Shown: piece after piece, positions 19,266 to 29,169 of the stretch
Layout: each line of letters starts with the position of its first letter
How positions within the stretch are numbered: the stretch's first letter is position 1
NCBI RefSeq assembly: GCF_013009075.1
Contig: NZ_CP053108.1
Span: 806,001 to 870,000 of the forward strand
Reading direction: 5' to 3'
DNA from: Halomonas sp. TA22
GTDB lineage: Bacteria; Pseudomonadota; Gammaproteobacteria; Pseudomonadales; Halomonadaceae
Length of the DNA stretch: 64,000 nt
Notes under the pieces: model-generated
What the model was told of the DNA's origin: nothing
The model's database searches: none
The model's input: the letters and a program-made list of their open reading frames with translations, nothing else
Program-made: the position numbers and the translations under genes

Positions 19266-20648
19266 ATGACACAGGTACCCGCCTCCATCTTCCGTGCCTA
19301 CGATATTCGCGGCATCGTCGATGACACCCTGACCGAGGAGGCCGTCGAACAGATCGGCCGCGCCATCGGCAGCGAGGCCGCCAAGCGCGGCGAATCGAAG
19401 GTCATCGTCGCCCGCGACGGGCGTCTCTCCGGCCCGCGCCTGCAGGCGGCCCTGACGCGCGGGCTCACCGCCGCCGGGCGCGACGTTGTCGACATCGGCA
19501 TGGTGCCCACCCCGGTGCTCTACTACGCCACCCATATCACCGAAGGCACCGCCTCTGGCGTGATGGTCACCGGCAGCCACAACCCGCCGGACTACAACGG
19601 CTTCAAGATCGTGCTCGGCGGCGAGACGCTCTCCGGCGACGCGATCACCGCTCTCTACCAGCGCATCGTCGAGGGCGACCTTGAGAGCGGCGAAGGGAGC
19701 GTAAGCGAACAGGACGTACGCGAATCCTACCTCGAGCGCATCCTCGGCGACGTCAAGCTGGCCGGCCCGATCAAGGCGGTGGTCGACTGCGGCAACGGCG
19801 TGGCCGGCGAATTGGGGCCCAAGCTGGTCGAGCAGCTCGGTGCGGAGATGATTCCGCTGTTCGCCGAGATAGACGGCAACTTCCCCAATCACCACCCCGA
19901 CCCCGGCAAGCCCGAGAACCTCAAGGACCTGATCCGCGAGGTCAAGGCCAGCGGCGCCGACATCGGCCTGGCTTTCGACGGCGACGGCGACCGTCTGGGG
20001 GTGATCACTCCCAAGGGCGAGCTGATCTACCCCGACCGGCTGATGATGGCCTTCGCCGAGGACATGCTGACTCGCAACCCAGGCGCCAAGGTGATCTTCG
20101 ACGTCAAGTGCACCGGCAATCTGGCCCAGGTCATCGAGAAATCCGGCGGCACGCCGGAGATGTGGCGCACCGGCCACTCGCTGATCAAGGCACGCATGAA
20201 GGAGACCGGCGCCCTGCTCGCCGGCGAGATGAGCGGTCATATCTTCTTCAAGGAGCGCTGGTACGGCTTCGATGATGGCCTCTACGGCGCCGCTCGCCTG
20301 CTCGAGATTCTCTCCAAGCAGGAGATCGACGCCGATGCCTTCTTCGACCGCTTCCCCCAGGACCTCGGCACGCCGGAGCTGAACATCACCGTCACCGACG
20401 AGACCAAGTTCGACCTGGTCGAGCGCCTGGCCAACGAGGGCGACTTCGGTGAGGATGGCGTCAAGACCACCCTCGACGGGATTCGTGTCGACTACCCGGA
20501 CGGCTGGGGCCTGTGCCGCGCCTCGAACACCACCCCGGTGCTGGTGATGCGCTTCGAAGGCAAGAGCCAGGAAGCGTTGACACGCATCCAGCAAAGCTTC
20601 GGCGCCGCCCTCAAGCAGGTCGCACCGGACATCGAACTGCCCTACTGA
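19266..20648 (+). CDS. algC: Phosphomannomutase/phosphoglucomutase
   Basis: 460 residues, the length of Pseudomonas AlgC. The phosphoserine loop is MVTGSHNPPDYNGFK, the metal loop is AFDGDGDRLG, the sugar-binding loop is GEMSGHIFF, and the C-terminal phosphate-binding loop is RASNTTPVLVMRFE. It interconverts mannose-6-P/1-P and glucose-6-P/1-P for lipopolysaccharide and exopolysaccharide precursors. Position between dut and argB is as in Pseudomonas. Confidence 0.93.
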   Translation: MTQVPASIFRAYDIRGIVDDTLTEEAVEQIGRAIGSEAAKRGESKVIVARDGRLSGPRLQAALTRGLTAAGRDVVDIGMVPTPVLYYATHITEGTASGVMVTGSHNPPDYNGFKIVLGGETLSGDAITALYQRIVEGDLESGEGSVSEQDVRESYLERILGDVKLAGPIKAVVDCGNGVAGELGPKLVEQLGAEMIPLFAEIDGNFPNHHPDPGKPENLKDLIREVKASGADIGLAFDGDGDRLGVITPKGELIYPDRLMMAFAEDMLTRNPGAKVIFDVKCTGNLAQVIEKSGGTPEMWRTGHSLIKARMKETGALLAGEMSGHIFFKERWYGFDDGLYGAARLLEILSKQEIDADAFFDRFPQDLGTPELNITVTDETKFDLVERLANEGDFGEDGVKTTLDGIRVDYPDGWGLCRASNTTPVLVMRFEGKSQEALTRIQQSFGAALKQVAPDIELPY

Positions 20649-21632
<984 letters not shown>

Positions 21633-21703
21633 CGCGACGGGTTTGCCCCGCCGCGAGCACGGCAGTAGGATGTGCGAACAATAGAATCATTAGAAGAACT
21701 ATC

Positions 21704-22333
21704 ATGACGCAGGTAATACCCAAGCAGAGCCGCCAGGAGCAGATCCTCCAGGCGCTCGCGCTAATGCTTGAGGAAGATAGTGGCAAGCGCATCACTATCG
21801 CCGCACTGGCCCGCCAGGTCGGGGTATCGGAAGCGGCGCTCTACCGCCATTTTCCCAGCAAGGCGCGCATGTTCGAGGGGTTGATCGAGTTCATCGAGGA
21901 GACCCTGTTCGAACGCATCCGACGTATCCTCGACGAGACACCGGAAGCGCTGCCCCGTTGCCAGCAGATCCTCACCCTGCTGCTGGCCTTCGCCGAGAAG
22001 AATCCCGGGCTGTCGCGACTGCTCGGCGGCGATGCCCTGACCGGCGAGACAGCGCGTCTGCGGCTGCGTATCCATCAGCTCTTCGAACGCCTGGAAACCC
22101 AGCTCAAGCAGATCCTGCGTGAGGCCGAGATACGCGAGGCCAGGCGCCCCGCCGTTCCCGCGGCAAGTGGCGCCAACGTGCTGATGGCGCATGTCGAAGG
22201 GCGTATTTCTCAATATGTGCGCAGCGACTTCCGTCGCCGGCCCACCGAGTTCTGGGAGGATCAGTGGCCGCTGCTCTCAGCCCAGTTGCTGGTCGATGTG
22301 CCGCATATCGCCCCGGCCAAGGTTTGTCCCTGA
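21704..22333 (+). CDS. slmA: SlmA nucleoid occlusion factor (TetR family)
   Basis: 209 residues. An N-terminal TetR helix-turn-helix ([36 protein letters not shown]) is highly like SlmA. SlmA binds specific chromosomal sites and blocks FtsZ ring formation over the nucleoid. The neighbourhood (dut...argB-slmA) is the usual one. The start ATG 21704 gives the canonical MTQ...[10 protein letters not shown]-terminus. A bidirectional terminator follows. Confidence 0.93.
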   Translation: MTQVIPKQSRQEQILQALALMLEEDSGKRITIAALARQVGVSEAALYRHFPSKARMFEGLIEFIEETLFERIRRILDETPEALPRCQQILTLLLAFAEKNPGLSRLLGGDALTGETARLRLRIHQLFERLETQLKQILREAEIREARRPAVPAASGANVLMAHVEGRISQYVRSDFRRRPTEFWEDQWPLLSAQLLVDVPHIAPAKVCP

Positions 22334-22378
22334 CCCCTATACTCGCTTTCGCCGGCCGATAACCGCATCGTCAAAAAC

Positions 22379-22403
22379 AAAACCCGGCGCATGGCCGGGT
22401 TTT
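22379..22403. terminator. Bidirectional terminator between slmA and rpoH
   Basis: AAAACCCGGC (22379-22388) pairs with GCCGGGTTTT (22394-22403) around GCATG. The A-run before and T-run after make it work in both directions for the two converging genes. Confidence 0.9.
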
Positions 22404-22421
22404 CCTGTAGCGATCCAGGCG

Positions 22422-23288
22422 TCACGCCACCAGAGCGTCGCCGATCTGCAGCTTGATCTTGTTCATGGCGTTCTTCTCGAGCTGTCGAATGCGCTCGGCG
22501 GAGACGCCATAGACATCGGCCAATTCATGCAGGGTCGCCTTGGGCTCGTTCAGCCAGCGACGTTGCAGGATATCCCGCGAACGCTCATCCAGCGTCTCAA
22601 GCGCCCCCTGGAGCCGACGCGTGGAGTCCTCCTCCCAGTCGTTGTCCTCGATCTGGGTCGCCGGATCGTAGCGAGCGTCATCGAGGAAGAACACCGGTGC
22701 CTGATAGCCTTGCTCGTCGTCCTCGCCGGGCGCGGCGTCGAATCCGGCATCATAAGCCGTCAGCCGACCCTCCATCTCGCGCACCACCTCCGGCTTGACA
22801 TCGAGATCCTTGGCAATGGCATCGACTTCGTCATTGTTCAGCCAAGCCAGGCGCTTCTTGGCGCTGCGCAGATTGAAGAACAGCTTGCGCTGCGCCTTGG
22901 TGGTGGCGATCTTGACGATGCGCCAGTTGCGCAGCACGAACTCGTGAATCTCGGCCTTGATCCAGTGCACCGCAAAGGAGACCAGGCGTACGCCCTGGTT
23001 GGGATCGAAGCGCTTGACGGCCTTCATCAGGCCCACGTTGCCCTCTTGGATCAGGTCGGCCTGGGGCAGGCCATAGCCCGAATAACTGCGCGCGATATGC
23101 ACGACGAAGCGCAGGTGCGACATGACCAACCGGCGGGCGGCATCGAGATCGCTCTGCTCATGCAAGCGGAAGGCGAGCTCGCGCTCCTCCTCGACGGTCA
23201 GCACGGCGATACCATTCACTGCCTGAATGTAGCCATTCAGGTCGCGACCCGGCGATAGATTACCAAGAGGCTGAAGACTGGTGCTCAT
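22422..23288 (-). CDS. rpoH: RNA polymerase heat-shock sigma factor sigma-32
   Basis: 288 residues. Sigma region 2 is present ([24 protein letters not shown]), and the RpoH box QRKLFFNLR lies at about 133-141, the diagnostic region of heat-shock sigmas. Region 4.2 ends the protein ([21 protein letters not shown]). It directs RNA polymerase to chaperone and protease promoters. It is downstream of ftsYEX, as in E. coli, but with 129 bases of its own leader. I start at ATG 23288; 23303 is also possible. Confidence 0.96.
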   Translation of the reverse strand: MSTSLQPLGNLSPGRDLNGYIQAVNGIAVLTVEEERELAFRLHEQSDLDAARRLVMSHLRFVVHIARSYSGYGLPQADLIQEGNVGLMKAVKRFDPNQGVRLVSFAVHWIKAEIHEFVLRNWRIVKIATTKAQRKLFFNLRSAKKRLAWLNNDEVDAIAKDLDVKPEVVREMEGRLTAYDAGFDAAPGEDDEQGYQAPVFFLDDARYDPATQIEDNDWEEDSTRRLQGALETLDERSRDILQRRWLNEPKATLHELADVYGVSAERIRQLEKNAMNKIKLQIGDALVA

Positions 23289-23417
23289 TGCAGATGTCTC
23301 CAAAGTTGCCTAATAAACGACAAACCATGATTAGTTGACTAACGACTATCTATTTCGATGGCTGTTTCGGCAAAAGGTTCCGCCAATAATGCTGGCGTCG
23401 CTGTTCCCTGCCATACG

Positions 23418-24395
23418 CTAACGTGGGCGGATTTCCGCCAGATGACGGCTCACCGCCATCCAGGCGCCCAGTAGGCCCAATAGTGTACTCGATGATAGCA
23501 GAATTGCCGAGCCCAGGGCGTCGAGTCGCGGCATGGCGAAATGCGCACCATAGCTCTCCGCCAGGGCCGTGACCGGTGCCGCCAACCATTCTCCGCCAAG
23601 GGTGAGCAGACCCCAGGCGAGCAACCCGCCGCCAAGGCCATACCAGGCACCGCTATACAGAAAGGGGCGGCGCACGAAGGCGTGCGTGGCGCCGATCAGG
23701 GTCACCACCTCGATCTCCTTGCGCCGGCTCTCCACCGCCAGGCGAATGGTGTTGCCGACGATCAGCAGCACCCCCAGGCCGAACAGCACGGCAAGGGCCA
23801 GAGCCACGCGCTGGCCAAGCTCCGCCAGGCGTCCTAAGCGCTCAAGCCAGGCCAGGTCGAGGCGCACCTCATCGACACCGACGACCGTCTCGAGATCTTG
23901 GGCCAGGTGGCGCACCGCATCGGGGCTCGAGTCCTGAGGGGCGACCACCACGCTTGCCGGCAGCGGATTCTCCTCGAGCCGCCCCAGGGCATCGCTCAGG
24001 CCCAGCGCCTGCTGAAACTCGGCCATGCCCTCCGAGGCCGTGATCAACCGCGTCGCGGCAACCCACTCGTGTGCCCCGAGTGCTTGCGCGATGCGCATCG
24101 CCTGCGCCTCTTCGACGCCGATATCGAGATAGACGGTGAGCGTGGCGCTCTCCTCGAGCTCAGCATCCAGCATCCGCGCACTATCCAGGGTCAGCCACAG
24201 CGCAGCCGGCAGCACCAGAGCGATGGCGATCGCAAGCATCGTCAACAGGCTGCCCAGTGGCTGATGCACCAGGCGGCGGGCACTGTCGACGCACATCGCC
24301 CGGTGATGGCGCGACCACGCCCGCATCCGGCTTGCCGTGCGGGTCTGGTGGCTACGTGCGCCACGCGGCACCGCACGGCTCTCCTGGCGGCTCAT
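23418..24395 (-). CDS. ftsX: Cell division protein FtsX
   Basis: 325 residues with four membrane helices: one near residue 48-70, a periplasmic loop, then three in the C-terminal half (ALALAVLFGLGVLLIVGNTI and after). FtsX is the membrane part of the FtsEX complex, which activates septal murein hydrolases through EnvC-like partners. It starts four bases inside the end of ftsE (ATGA coupling). Confidence 0.94.
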   Translation of the reverse strand: MSRQESRAVPRGARSHQTRTASRMRAWSRHHRAMCVDSARRLVHQPLGSLLTMLAIAIALVLPAALWLTLDSARMLDAELEESATLTVYLDIGVEEAQAMRIAQALGAHEWVAATRLITASEGMAEFQQALGLSDALGRLEENPLPASVVVAPQDSSPDAVRHLAQDLETVVGVDEVRLDLAWLERLGRLAELGQRVALALAVLFGLGVLLIVGNTIRLAVESRRKEIEVVTLIGATHAFVRRPFLYSGAWYGLGGGLLAWGLLTLGGEWLAAPVTALAESYGAHFAMPRLDALGSAILLSSSTLLGLLGAWMAVSRHLAEIRPR

Positions 24396-25060
24396 GTAGC
24401 CTCCTCATCGGCGACCAGCCGCCCTTCGCGCAGGCGCAGCACGCGGTGGCGCAGCCGGGCAATCAGCGCCAGGTCGTGGCTGGCGATCATCACCGTGGTC
24501 CCGATACGGTTGAAGTCCTCGAACAGCGCCATGATGTCGGCTGAGAGCTGCGGGTCGAGATTGCCGGTGGGCTCGTCAGCGAGCAGCAGCGAGGGCTTGT
24601 TGACCACCGCCCGGGCAATGCCGACGCGCTGCTGCTCGCCACCGGAGAGCTCGATGGGCAGCGCTTTCTCGCGGTGCAGCAGGCCGACCTTGTCGAGGGC
24701 CGCGCGCACCCGACGCGCCGCCTCGCGCGGCTCGACACCCTGGATCTCCAGCGGCAACGCCACGTTATGGTAGATCGAGCGATCGAACAGCAGCTGATGG
24801 TCCTGGAATACCACGCCGATCTGACGACGGTAGAAAGGCAAGTGACTGGGGTGCAGGCGCTCCAGGTCGTGGCCGGCCACCAGCACCTTGCCACGCGAGG
24901 GGCGCTCGAGCCGCATGATCAGGCGCAGCAGCGAACTCTTGCCGGCGCCCGAGTGGCCGGTAAGAAACACCATCTCGCCGCGCCCCACGCGAAAGTGGAT
25001 GTTGGCCAGCGCCTCGAAGCGGCCGCCATAACGCTTGCCGACGTGCTCGAAAGCGATCAT
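24392..25060 (-). CDS. ftsE: Cell division ATP-binding protein FtsE
   Basis: 222 residues, ABC ATPase: Walker A GHSGAGKS at 35-42, signature LSGGEQQRVGIARA, Walker B LLLADEPTGNLD. It powers FtsX during cell constriction. It begins three bases after the ftsY stop and ends overlapping ftsX, the standard ftsY-E-X operon. Confidence 0.96.
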   Translation of the reverse strand: MIAFEHVGKRYGGRFEALANIHFRVGRGEMVFLTGHSGAGKSSLLRLIMRLERPSRGKVLVAGHDLERLHPSHLPFYRRQIGVVFQDHQLLFDRSIYHNVALPLEIQGVEPREAARRVRAALDKVGLLHREKALPIELSGGEQQRVGIARAVVNKPSLLLADEPTGNLDPQLSADIMALFEDFNRIGTTVMIASHDLALIARLRHRVLRLREGRLVADEEAT

Positions 25061-25063
25061 GAC

Positions 25064-26482
25064 TCAGGGCGTCTCGTCGCCGCTGCTGTCGTCACGCTCG
25101 AACAGCGCCTTGACGAAGTCGCGGGCCTCGAAGGCGCGCAGGTCATCCGCCGTCTCGCCCACCCCGATGTAGCGAATCGGGGTGGCGAGCTGCTTGGCCA
25201 GGGCGAAGATGATGCCACCCTTGGCGGTGCCGTCGAGCTTGGTCAAGGTGATGCCGGTAATCGGCACCGCCTCATGAAAGGTACTGGCCTGAGCGAGCGC
25301 GTTCTGGCCGGTGCCGGCATCCAGCACCAGCATCACTTCGTGGGGCGCCGCCTCGTCGAGCTTGGCCATCACCCGGCGCACCTTCTTGAGCTCCTCCATC
25401 AGGTGGCTCTTGTTATGCAGCCGACCTGCGGTATCGGCGATCAGCACATCGACCTTGCGCGCGCGCGCCGCCGAGAGTGCGTCATAGATCACCGAGGCGC
25501 TGTCGGCGCCGGTATGCTGAGCGATCACTGGCACCGTGTTGCGCTCGCCCCATACCTTGAGCTGTTCGACGGCGGCGGCACGGAAGGTGTCGCCGGCGGC
25601 GAGCATCACGCTGCGCCCCTCGGCCTGGAAGTGCTTGGTCAGCTTGCCGATGGTGGTGGTCTTGCCCACGCCATTGACGCCGACCATCAGGATCACGAAG
25701 GGCCCCTCGCCCTTGGGCGGCAATTGCAGTGGCTTCGCCACCGGCTCGAGCATGGCCGCCAGTTCATCCTGCAGGGCGCGATAGAGCGCCTGGGGGTCCC
25801 TGAGCTCCTTGCGCGATACCCGTCCGGCCAGGCTGTCGATGATCTCGCTGGTTGCCTCGATTCCCACGTCGGCCATCAGCAACTGCGTCTCGAGATCCTC
25901 CATCAGCTCGTCATCGATCTGCTTCTTGCCCAAAAACAGATCGGCGATGCCATCGGAGAGATTGGCGCGGGTCTTGCCAAGACCGGCCTTGATGCGCGCA
26001 AACCAGCCACGCTTTTCGGCAGCAGCATCGGGCGCGTCCACTTCAACGCTGGCCTGCGCCGCAAGCAATTCGGGTTCGGGCATAGGCTCGGATTCAATCA
26101 CCGGAGCCTTTTCGGGCTCAGCCGCAGCGTCGTAAGCCATTGCCTCCTTCGCCGCCTCGGCCTCGGGCCGCGTCACCTCCTCGGCCAGCTGATCGCGAGG
26201 CGTCTCGACCGGCGTTTCGTCCAGGCCACTCGTCGCGTCCCCCGGCACCACCTCGTCGCGCAAGGCCTCCCGCGCGCCGTCACGTTGCGGTGCATCGGGC
26301 TCGATTTCGACTATCGGCGAGTCGGCGGGATCATGCTCCACCACCACCTCGGCGGCATCGTGTGTCGGCGCAGGCGCGTCGGTCGCCTCGACGGTCTGGT
26401 CGACCAGCGGCTCCTGCACCTGGTTTTCCTGAGACTCGCGATCGCTCTCGTGTTTCTTCTTGCGCTTGAAAAATCCGAACAT
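25064..26482 (-). CDS. ftsY: Signal recognition particle receptor FtsY
   Basis: 472 residues. Residues 1-20 are basic ([16 protein letters not shown]), then about 140 residues are highly acidic, the A domain typical of enteric-type FtsY, and then the NG GTPase: [14 protein letters not shown] (G1), DTAGRLHNK (G3), [10 protein letters not shown] (G4). It docks ribosome-SRP complexes at the membrane, working with Ffh encoded at 48.2-49.6 kb. The start at 26482 gives the canonical MFGFFKRKK; upstream in-frame codons have no support. Confidence 0.96.
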   Translation of the reverse strand: MFGFFKRKKKHESDRESQENQVQEPLVDQTVEATDAPAPTHDAAEVVVEHDPADSPIVEIEPDAPQRDGAREALRDEVVPGDATSGLDETPVETPRDQLAEEVTRPEAEAAKEAMAYDAAAEPEKAPVIESEPMPEPELLAAQASVEVDAPDAAAEKRGWFARIKAGLGKTRANLSDGIADLFLGKKQIDDELMEDLETQLLMADVGIEATSEIIDSLAGRVSRKELRDPQALYRALQDELAAMLEPVAKPLQLPPKGEGPFVILMVGVNGVGKTTTIGKLTKHFQAEGRSVMLAAGDTFRAAAVEQLKVWGERNTVPVIAQHTGADSASVIYDALSAARARKVDVLIADTAGRLHNKSHLMEELKKVRRVMAKLDEAAPHEVMLVLDAGTGQNALAQASTFHEAVPITGITLTKLDGTAKGGIIFALAKQLATPIRYIGVGETADDLRAFEARDFVKALFERDDSSGDETP

Positions 26483-26575
26483 GGGGGTGATCTGACCTCG
26501 AGACCTGAAGAATCGGATCATCCTACCATCGCCCGCCATGACTGTGGATAAGCCAGCAGGTACAATTCGCCGACC

Positions 26576-27208
26576 ATGACACGACGCCAACCCTCATCCC
26601 GTCCCCGCCGCCCAAGATCGGCCAACGCTCGCCATCAGGCAACCGGCCGCCTGCGCATCATCGGTGGCGAGTACCGCCGCCGCCTGCTGCCGGTGATCGA
26701 CAGCCCCGGCTTGCGTCCGACCCCCGACCGGGTACGCGAAACGCTGTTCAACTGGTTGCAAGCGGCCACCTCAGGCGCTCGTGTCCTCGATCTCTATGCC
26801 GGCACCGGCGCGCTGGGCCTGGAAGCGCTCTCCCGAGGTGCCAGCGAGGCGGTCTTCATAGAACGCGCGCCAGACGTGGCAGCAGCGCTCGAGGCCAATC
26901 TGGCAACCCTGGGCGCCAATGGCCAGGTGGAGCGCCTCGATGCCATGCACTATCTGACCCATGCTACAGCAACCTTCGACGTGGTCTTTGTTGATCCGCC
27001 GTTTCGCCAAGGCCTGACCACTCCTGCCTGCCACACACTGGAAAGTCGTGGCTGGTTGAGCGATGACGCCTGGATCTACGTCGAAACCGAACAGGAACTG
27101 CCCCCAGAAGTGCCGCGCAGCTGGCAGCTCCATCGCGAGGTGCACGCCGGCGACAGCAGCGGCCGACTCTACCGGCGCAAGCCGTCGCCGCCAGGCGACG
27201 CTTGCTGA
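26576..27208 (+). CDS. rsmD: 16S rRNA (guanine-N2-966) methyltransferase RsmD
   Basis: 210 residues. RIIGGEYRRRLLPVIDSPGLRPTPDRVRE is the family's N-terminal signature, VLDLYAGTGALGLEALSRGA binds SAM, and VVFVDPPFRQG is the catalytic DPPF motif. It methylates G966 of 16S rRNA. It diverges from ftsY across 93 bases, as in many gammaproteobacteria. Confidence 0.94.
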   Translation: MTRRQPSSRPRRPRSANARHQATGRLRIIGGEYRRRLLPVIDSPGLRPTPDRVRETLFNWLQAATSGARVLDLYAGTGALGLEALSRGASEAVFIERAPDVAAALEANLATLGANGQVERLDAMHYLTHATATFDVVFVDPPFRQGLTTPACHTLESRGWLSDDAWIYVETEQELPPEVPRSWQLHREVHAGDSSGRLYRRKPSPPGDAC

Positions 27209-27285
27209 GCCTGACTCGGCGTCGTACGCTTCGCCCTGACATGCCCAAGGGCAGCCGCCAAGCCGCAAGTAATCAGGAGAACAGG

Positions 27286-27480
27286 ATGAGCATCGAACTC
27301 TTCAATCAGCTCGAACAGAAAGTCAGCAATGCCGTCGAAGCCATCGAGATGTTGAAGATGGAAACCGAAGAGCTGCGCGAGGAAAATGCCCGCCTGAAGC
27401 AGGAGCATGACGAGTGGGAGCGCCGCCTGAACGCGCTGCTGGGCAAGTTCAACGAACTCGAAGGCGATGGTGGCGCCTGA
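27286..27480 (+). CDS. zapB: ZapB-like cell division coiled-coil protein
   Basis: 64 residues, almost entirely heptad-patterned coiled coil. The start MSIELFNQLEQKVSNAVEAI and the end ERRLNALLGKFNELE align with both ends of E. coli ZapB (81 residues), with a shorter middle. ZapB sits on the ZapA-FtsZ ring and organises it. The start follows AGGAG and AGG sites. It lies 77 bases after rsmD. Family assignment is by eye. Confidence 0.8.
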   Translation: MSIELFNQLEQKVSNAVEAIEMLKMETEELREENARLKQEHDEWERRLNALLGKFNELEGDGGA

Positions 27481-27504
27481 GATAGCGGGACAATCCCTCG
27501 CTTG

Positions 27505-27972
27505 TCAGATGAGCGGACGCGACATCAGCAGGGCATCCTCGCGCTGCCCCGCCAATGCCGGATAATAACCGCGCCGGCGGCCATCCTCGACGAAGCCATG
27601 GCCCCGATAGAGAGCGATCGCTGCGGTATTGCTCTCCCTCACCTCCAGAAGCAGGCGCTCGCTGCCCCACGCTCTCGCCTGCTGCTCGAGGCGTACCAGC
27701 AAAGCGCCGGCAATGCCCTGTCGGCGCGCGGCCGGCGCCACGGTGATGGCCTGCAGCTCGGCATCGAAGGGTAGCCGACACAACACGGCAAACCCCAGCA
27801 CGTATCCTTCGCCTGCCAGCGCCCCCCAGACATTCGTATCAGCATCGTCCAGGGCCTTGGCCAACTGCCCCTCACTCCAGGGGTAACGCTGCCCGAGTCG
27901 CTCCAGCGCGGCGAGCTCGGCCAGATACCTTCCATTCAACGCCTGCAGCGCTAGCCGCTGCGCCTCAGTCAT
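27505..27972 (-). CDS. rimI: Ribosomal protein S18-alanine N-acetyltransferase
   Basis: 155 residues, GNAT fold. The acetyl-CoA loop is VAPAARRQGIAGALLVRLE, followed by LLLEVRESNTAAIALYRGHGF, typical of RimI. It acetylates the N-terminal alanine of ribosomal protein S18. It starts eight bases inside the end of the preceding gene, mirroring the holD-rimI pair of E. coli. Confidence 0.92.
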   Translation of the reverse strand: MTEAQRLALQALNGRYLAELAALERLGQRYPWSEGQLAKALDDADTNVWGALAGEGYVLGFAVLCRLPFDAELQAITVAPAARRQGIAGALLVRLEQQARAWGSERLLLEVRESNTAAIALYRGHGFVEDGRRRGYYPALAGQREDALLMSRPLI

Positions 27973-28804
27973 CGTCCCGGCCATCCCCAATGGCATCGCC
28001 GACGGCACCAAACCAGGCGCTGCGCCATGTCGGCAGCAGTGCCATCAAGGCCCGCTTGGCCTGGGCATCGCCTCCCAGGGTAACCAGCGCCGGTCCCTGC
28101 CAGCCCGGTACATCGAGCAATGGGCAGTGTTCATCCTGCAAGGCCAGCACCTGCTCGAGCACCGGGTGGCGACCGAAGATCAGCAGGCGCTCGGGCCGCC
28201 ATCCGGCACGCCGGCGCCCCTCGATAAAGGCGCGCAAGCCATCGCGCGCCTCCTCCAGCGGCGCGTCCACCGGCAGCTCGGCCATCATCGGCCAGCGGAA
28301 TGCCTGAAAGACCGGTGCGCTACCGAGGGTGATCCCCGCCGCCAGCAGCAGGTTCTGCAGCAACCGCTGCATCTCGCCGTCGGGAGCCGCCTCGCCAGGC
28401 AGCAGTATCAGCCAGCGCCCCTCGAGCGCGGCCAGCTGCACCTCGAAGCGTAGCGCTTCGAGGGGTTCGGAAGAGGCGTTCGCCGCTGGGGCATCGACTG
28501 CAGGTGTCTCCGACGTTGACGAGGATGAAGCTTGGGGATCCTCCTCGCCGAGCAGCGCACGGGCCTTGCCACGCCGCGGCTTGCTTGGCGCGGAATCCCC
28601 CGTGGAGGCTGGCCGTGGGGTCGCCGGCGATGGCATCTCGAGCAGCGCATGCAAACGCTGGGTGGGCGGCTCGGCAGCGGCGGGCTCGGGCATCTCCCAT
28701 TCGCAGCGTGGCGTTTCCCGCGCGTTGGGCAGGCGATAGCGCCCCACCCAAGCGGTCAGGCCCATCGCGTCGAGATACTGCAGCCGCTGCGGCTCGGTGG
28801 TCAC
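27965..28804 (-). CDS. Probable HolD-like DNA polymerase III psi subunit
   Basis: 279 residues. Not clearly similar overall to any named family, but three things point to psi: it sits directly before rimI with overlap, as holD does in E. coli; its N-terminus (QRLQYLDAMGLTAWVGR) resembles the HolD start, which contacts chi or SSB-bound partners; and the C-terminal domain (WLILLPGE...PLLDVPGW...ALMALLPTWRSAW) has the fold-like spacing of psi. A pseudomonad gene at this locus has been reported as psi. A low-complexity Ala/Ser/Pro linker (about 45-120) separates the two parts. I start at GTG 28804, two bases after the bolA stop; GTG 28867 is the longer option. Confidence 0.55.
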   Translation of the reverse strand: MTTEPQRLQYLDAMGLTAWVGRYRLPNARETPRCEWEMPEPAAAEPPTQRLHALLEMPSPATPRPASTGDSAPSKPRRGKARALLGEEDPQASSSSTSETPAVDAPAANASSEPLEALRFEVQLAALEGRWLILLPGEAAPDGEMQRLLQNLLLAAGITLGSAPVFQAFRWPMMAELPVDAPLEEARDGLRAFIEGRRRAGWRPERLLIFGRHPVLEQVLALQDEHCPLLDVPGWQGPALVTLGGDAQAKRALMALLPTWRSAWFGAVGDAIGDGRDDD

Positions 28805-28806
28805 GA

Positions 28807-29115
28807 TCAGGCGCCGACGCCCCGGCAATTGGGTGAATCCGGGCGATTCTCGCCGCGTGCCTGCCACTCACCGGGCGTGTAAGGGTGTAGCGCAAGCGCG
28901 TGCACTGGCCCGGCCAGCTCCTCGGCCAGCAGTGCATAGATCTGCTGGTGGCGCTTGACCGGCATCATCCCCTCGAAACGCTCGGACACCAAGGTGACCT
29001 TGAAGTGCGTCTCGGAGTTGGGCGGCACATGATGCATATGGCTCTCGTTCTCCACCGTAAGCCAGGTGGGCGAGAGCGTCTTGAGCTTGTCTTCGATCTG
29101 TGCCTGGATGCTCAT
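28807..29115 (-). CDS. bolA: BolA family protein
   Basis: 102 residues. The conserved helix-turn region (HFKVTLVSERFEGMMPVKRHQQIYALL) and ALALHPYTPGEW are BolA hallmarks, with the conserved histidines. BolA proteins act with monothiol glutaredoxins in iron-sulfur handling and affect cell shape under stress. It is upstream of and adjacent to the HolD-like gene. Confidence 0.92.
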   Translation of the reverse strand: MSIQAQIEDKLKTLSPTWLTVENESHMHHVPPNSETHFKVTLVSERFEGMMPVKRHQQIYALLAEELAGPVHALALHPYTPGEWQARGENRPDSPNCRGVGA

Positions 29116-29169
29116 TATGGGGCCTCATGACGTCAATTGCTGTCGTGAATAGGGCTCCATTGTACTCCT

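Noticed and set aside
24674-26551. 625-codon plus-strand frame opposite ftsY and ftsE
   Set aside because: Antisense shadow of two certain genes; sequence is rich in His, Leu, Gly and Gln with no domain.
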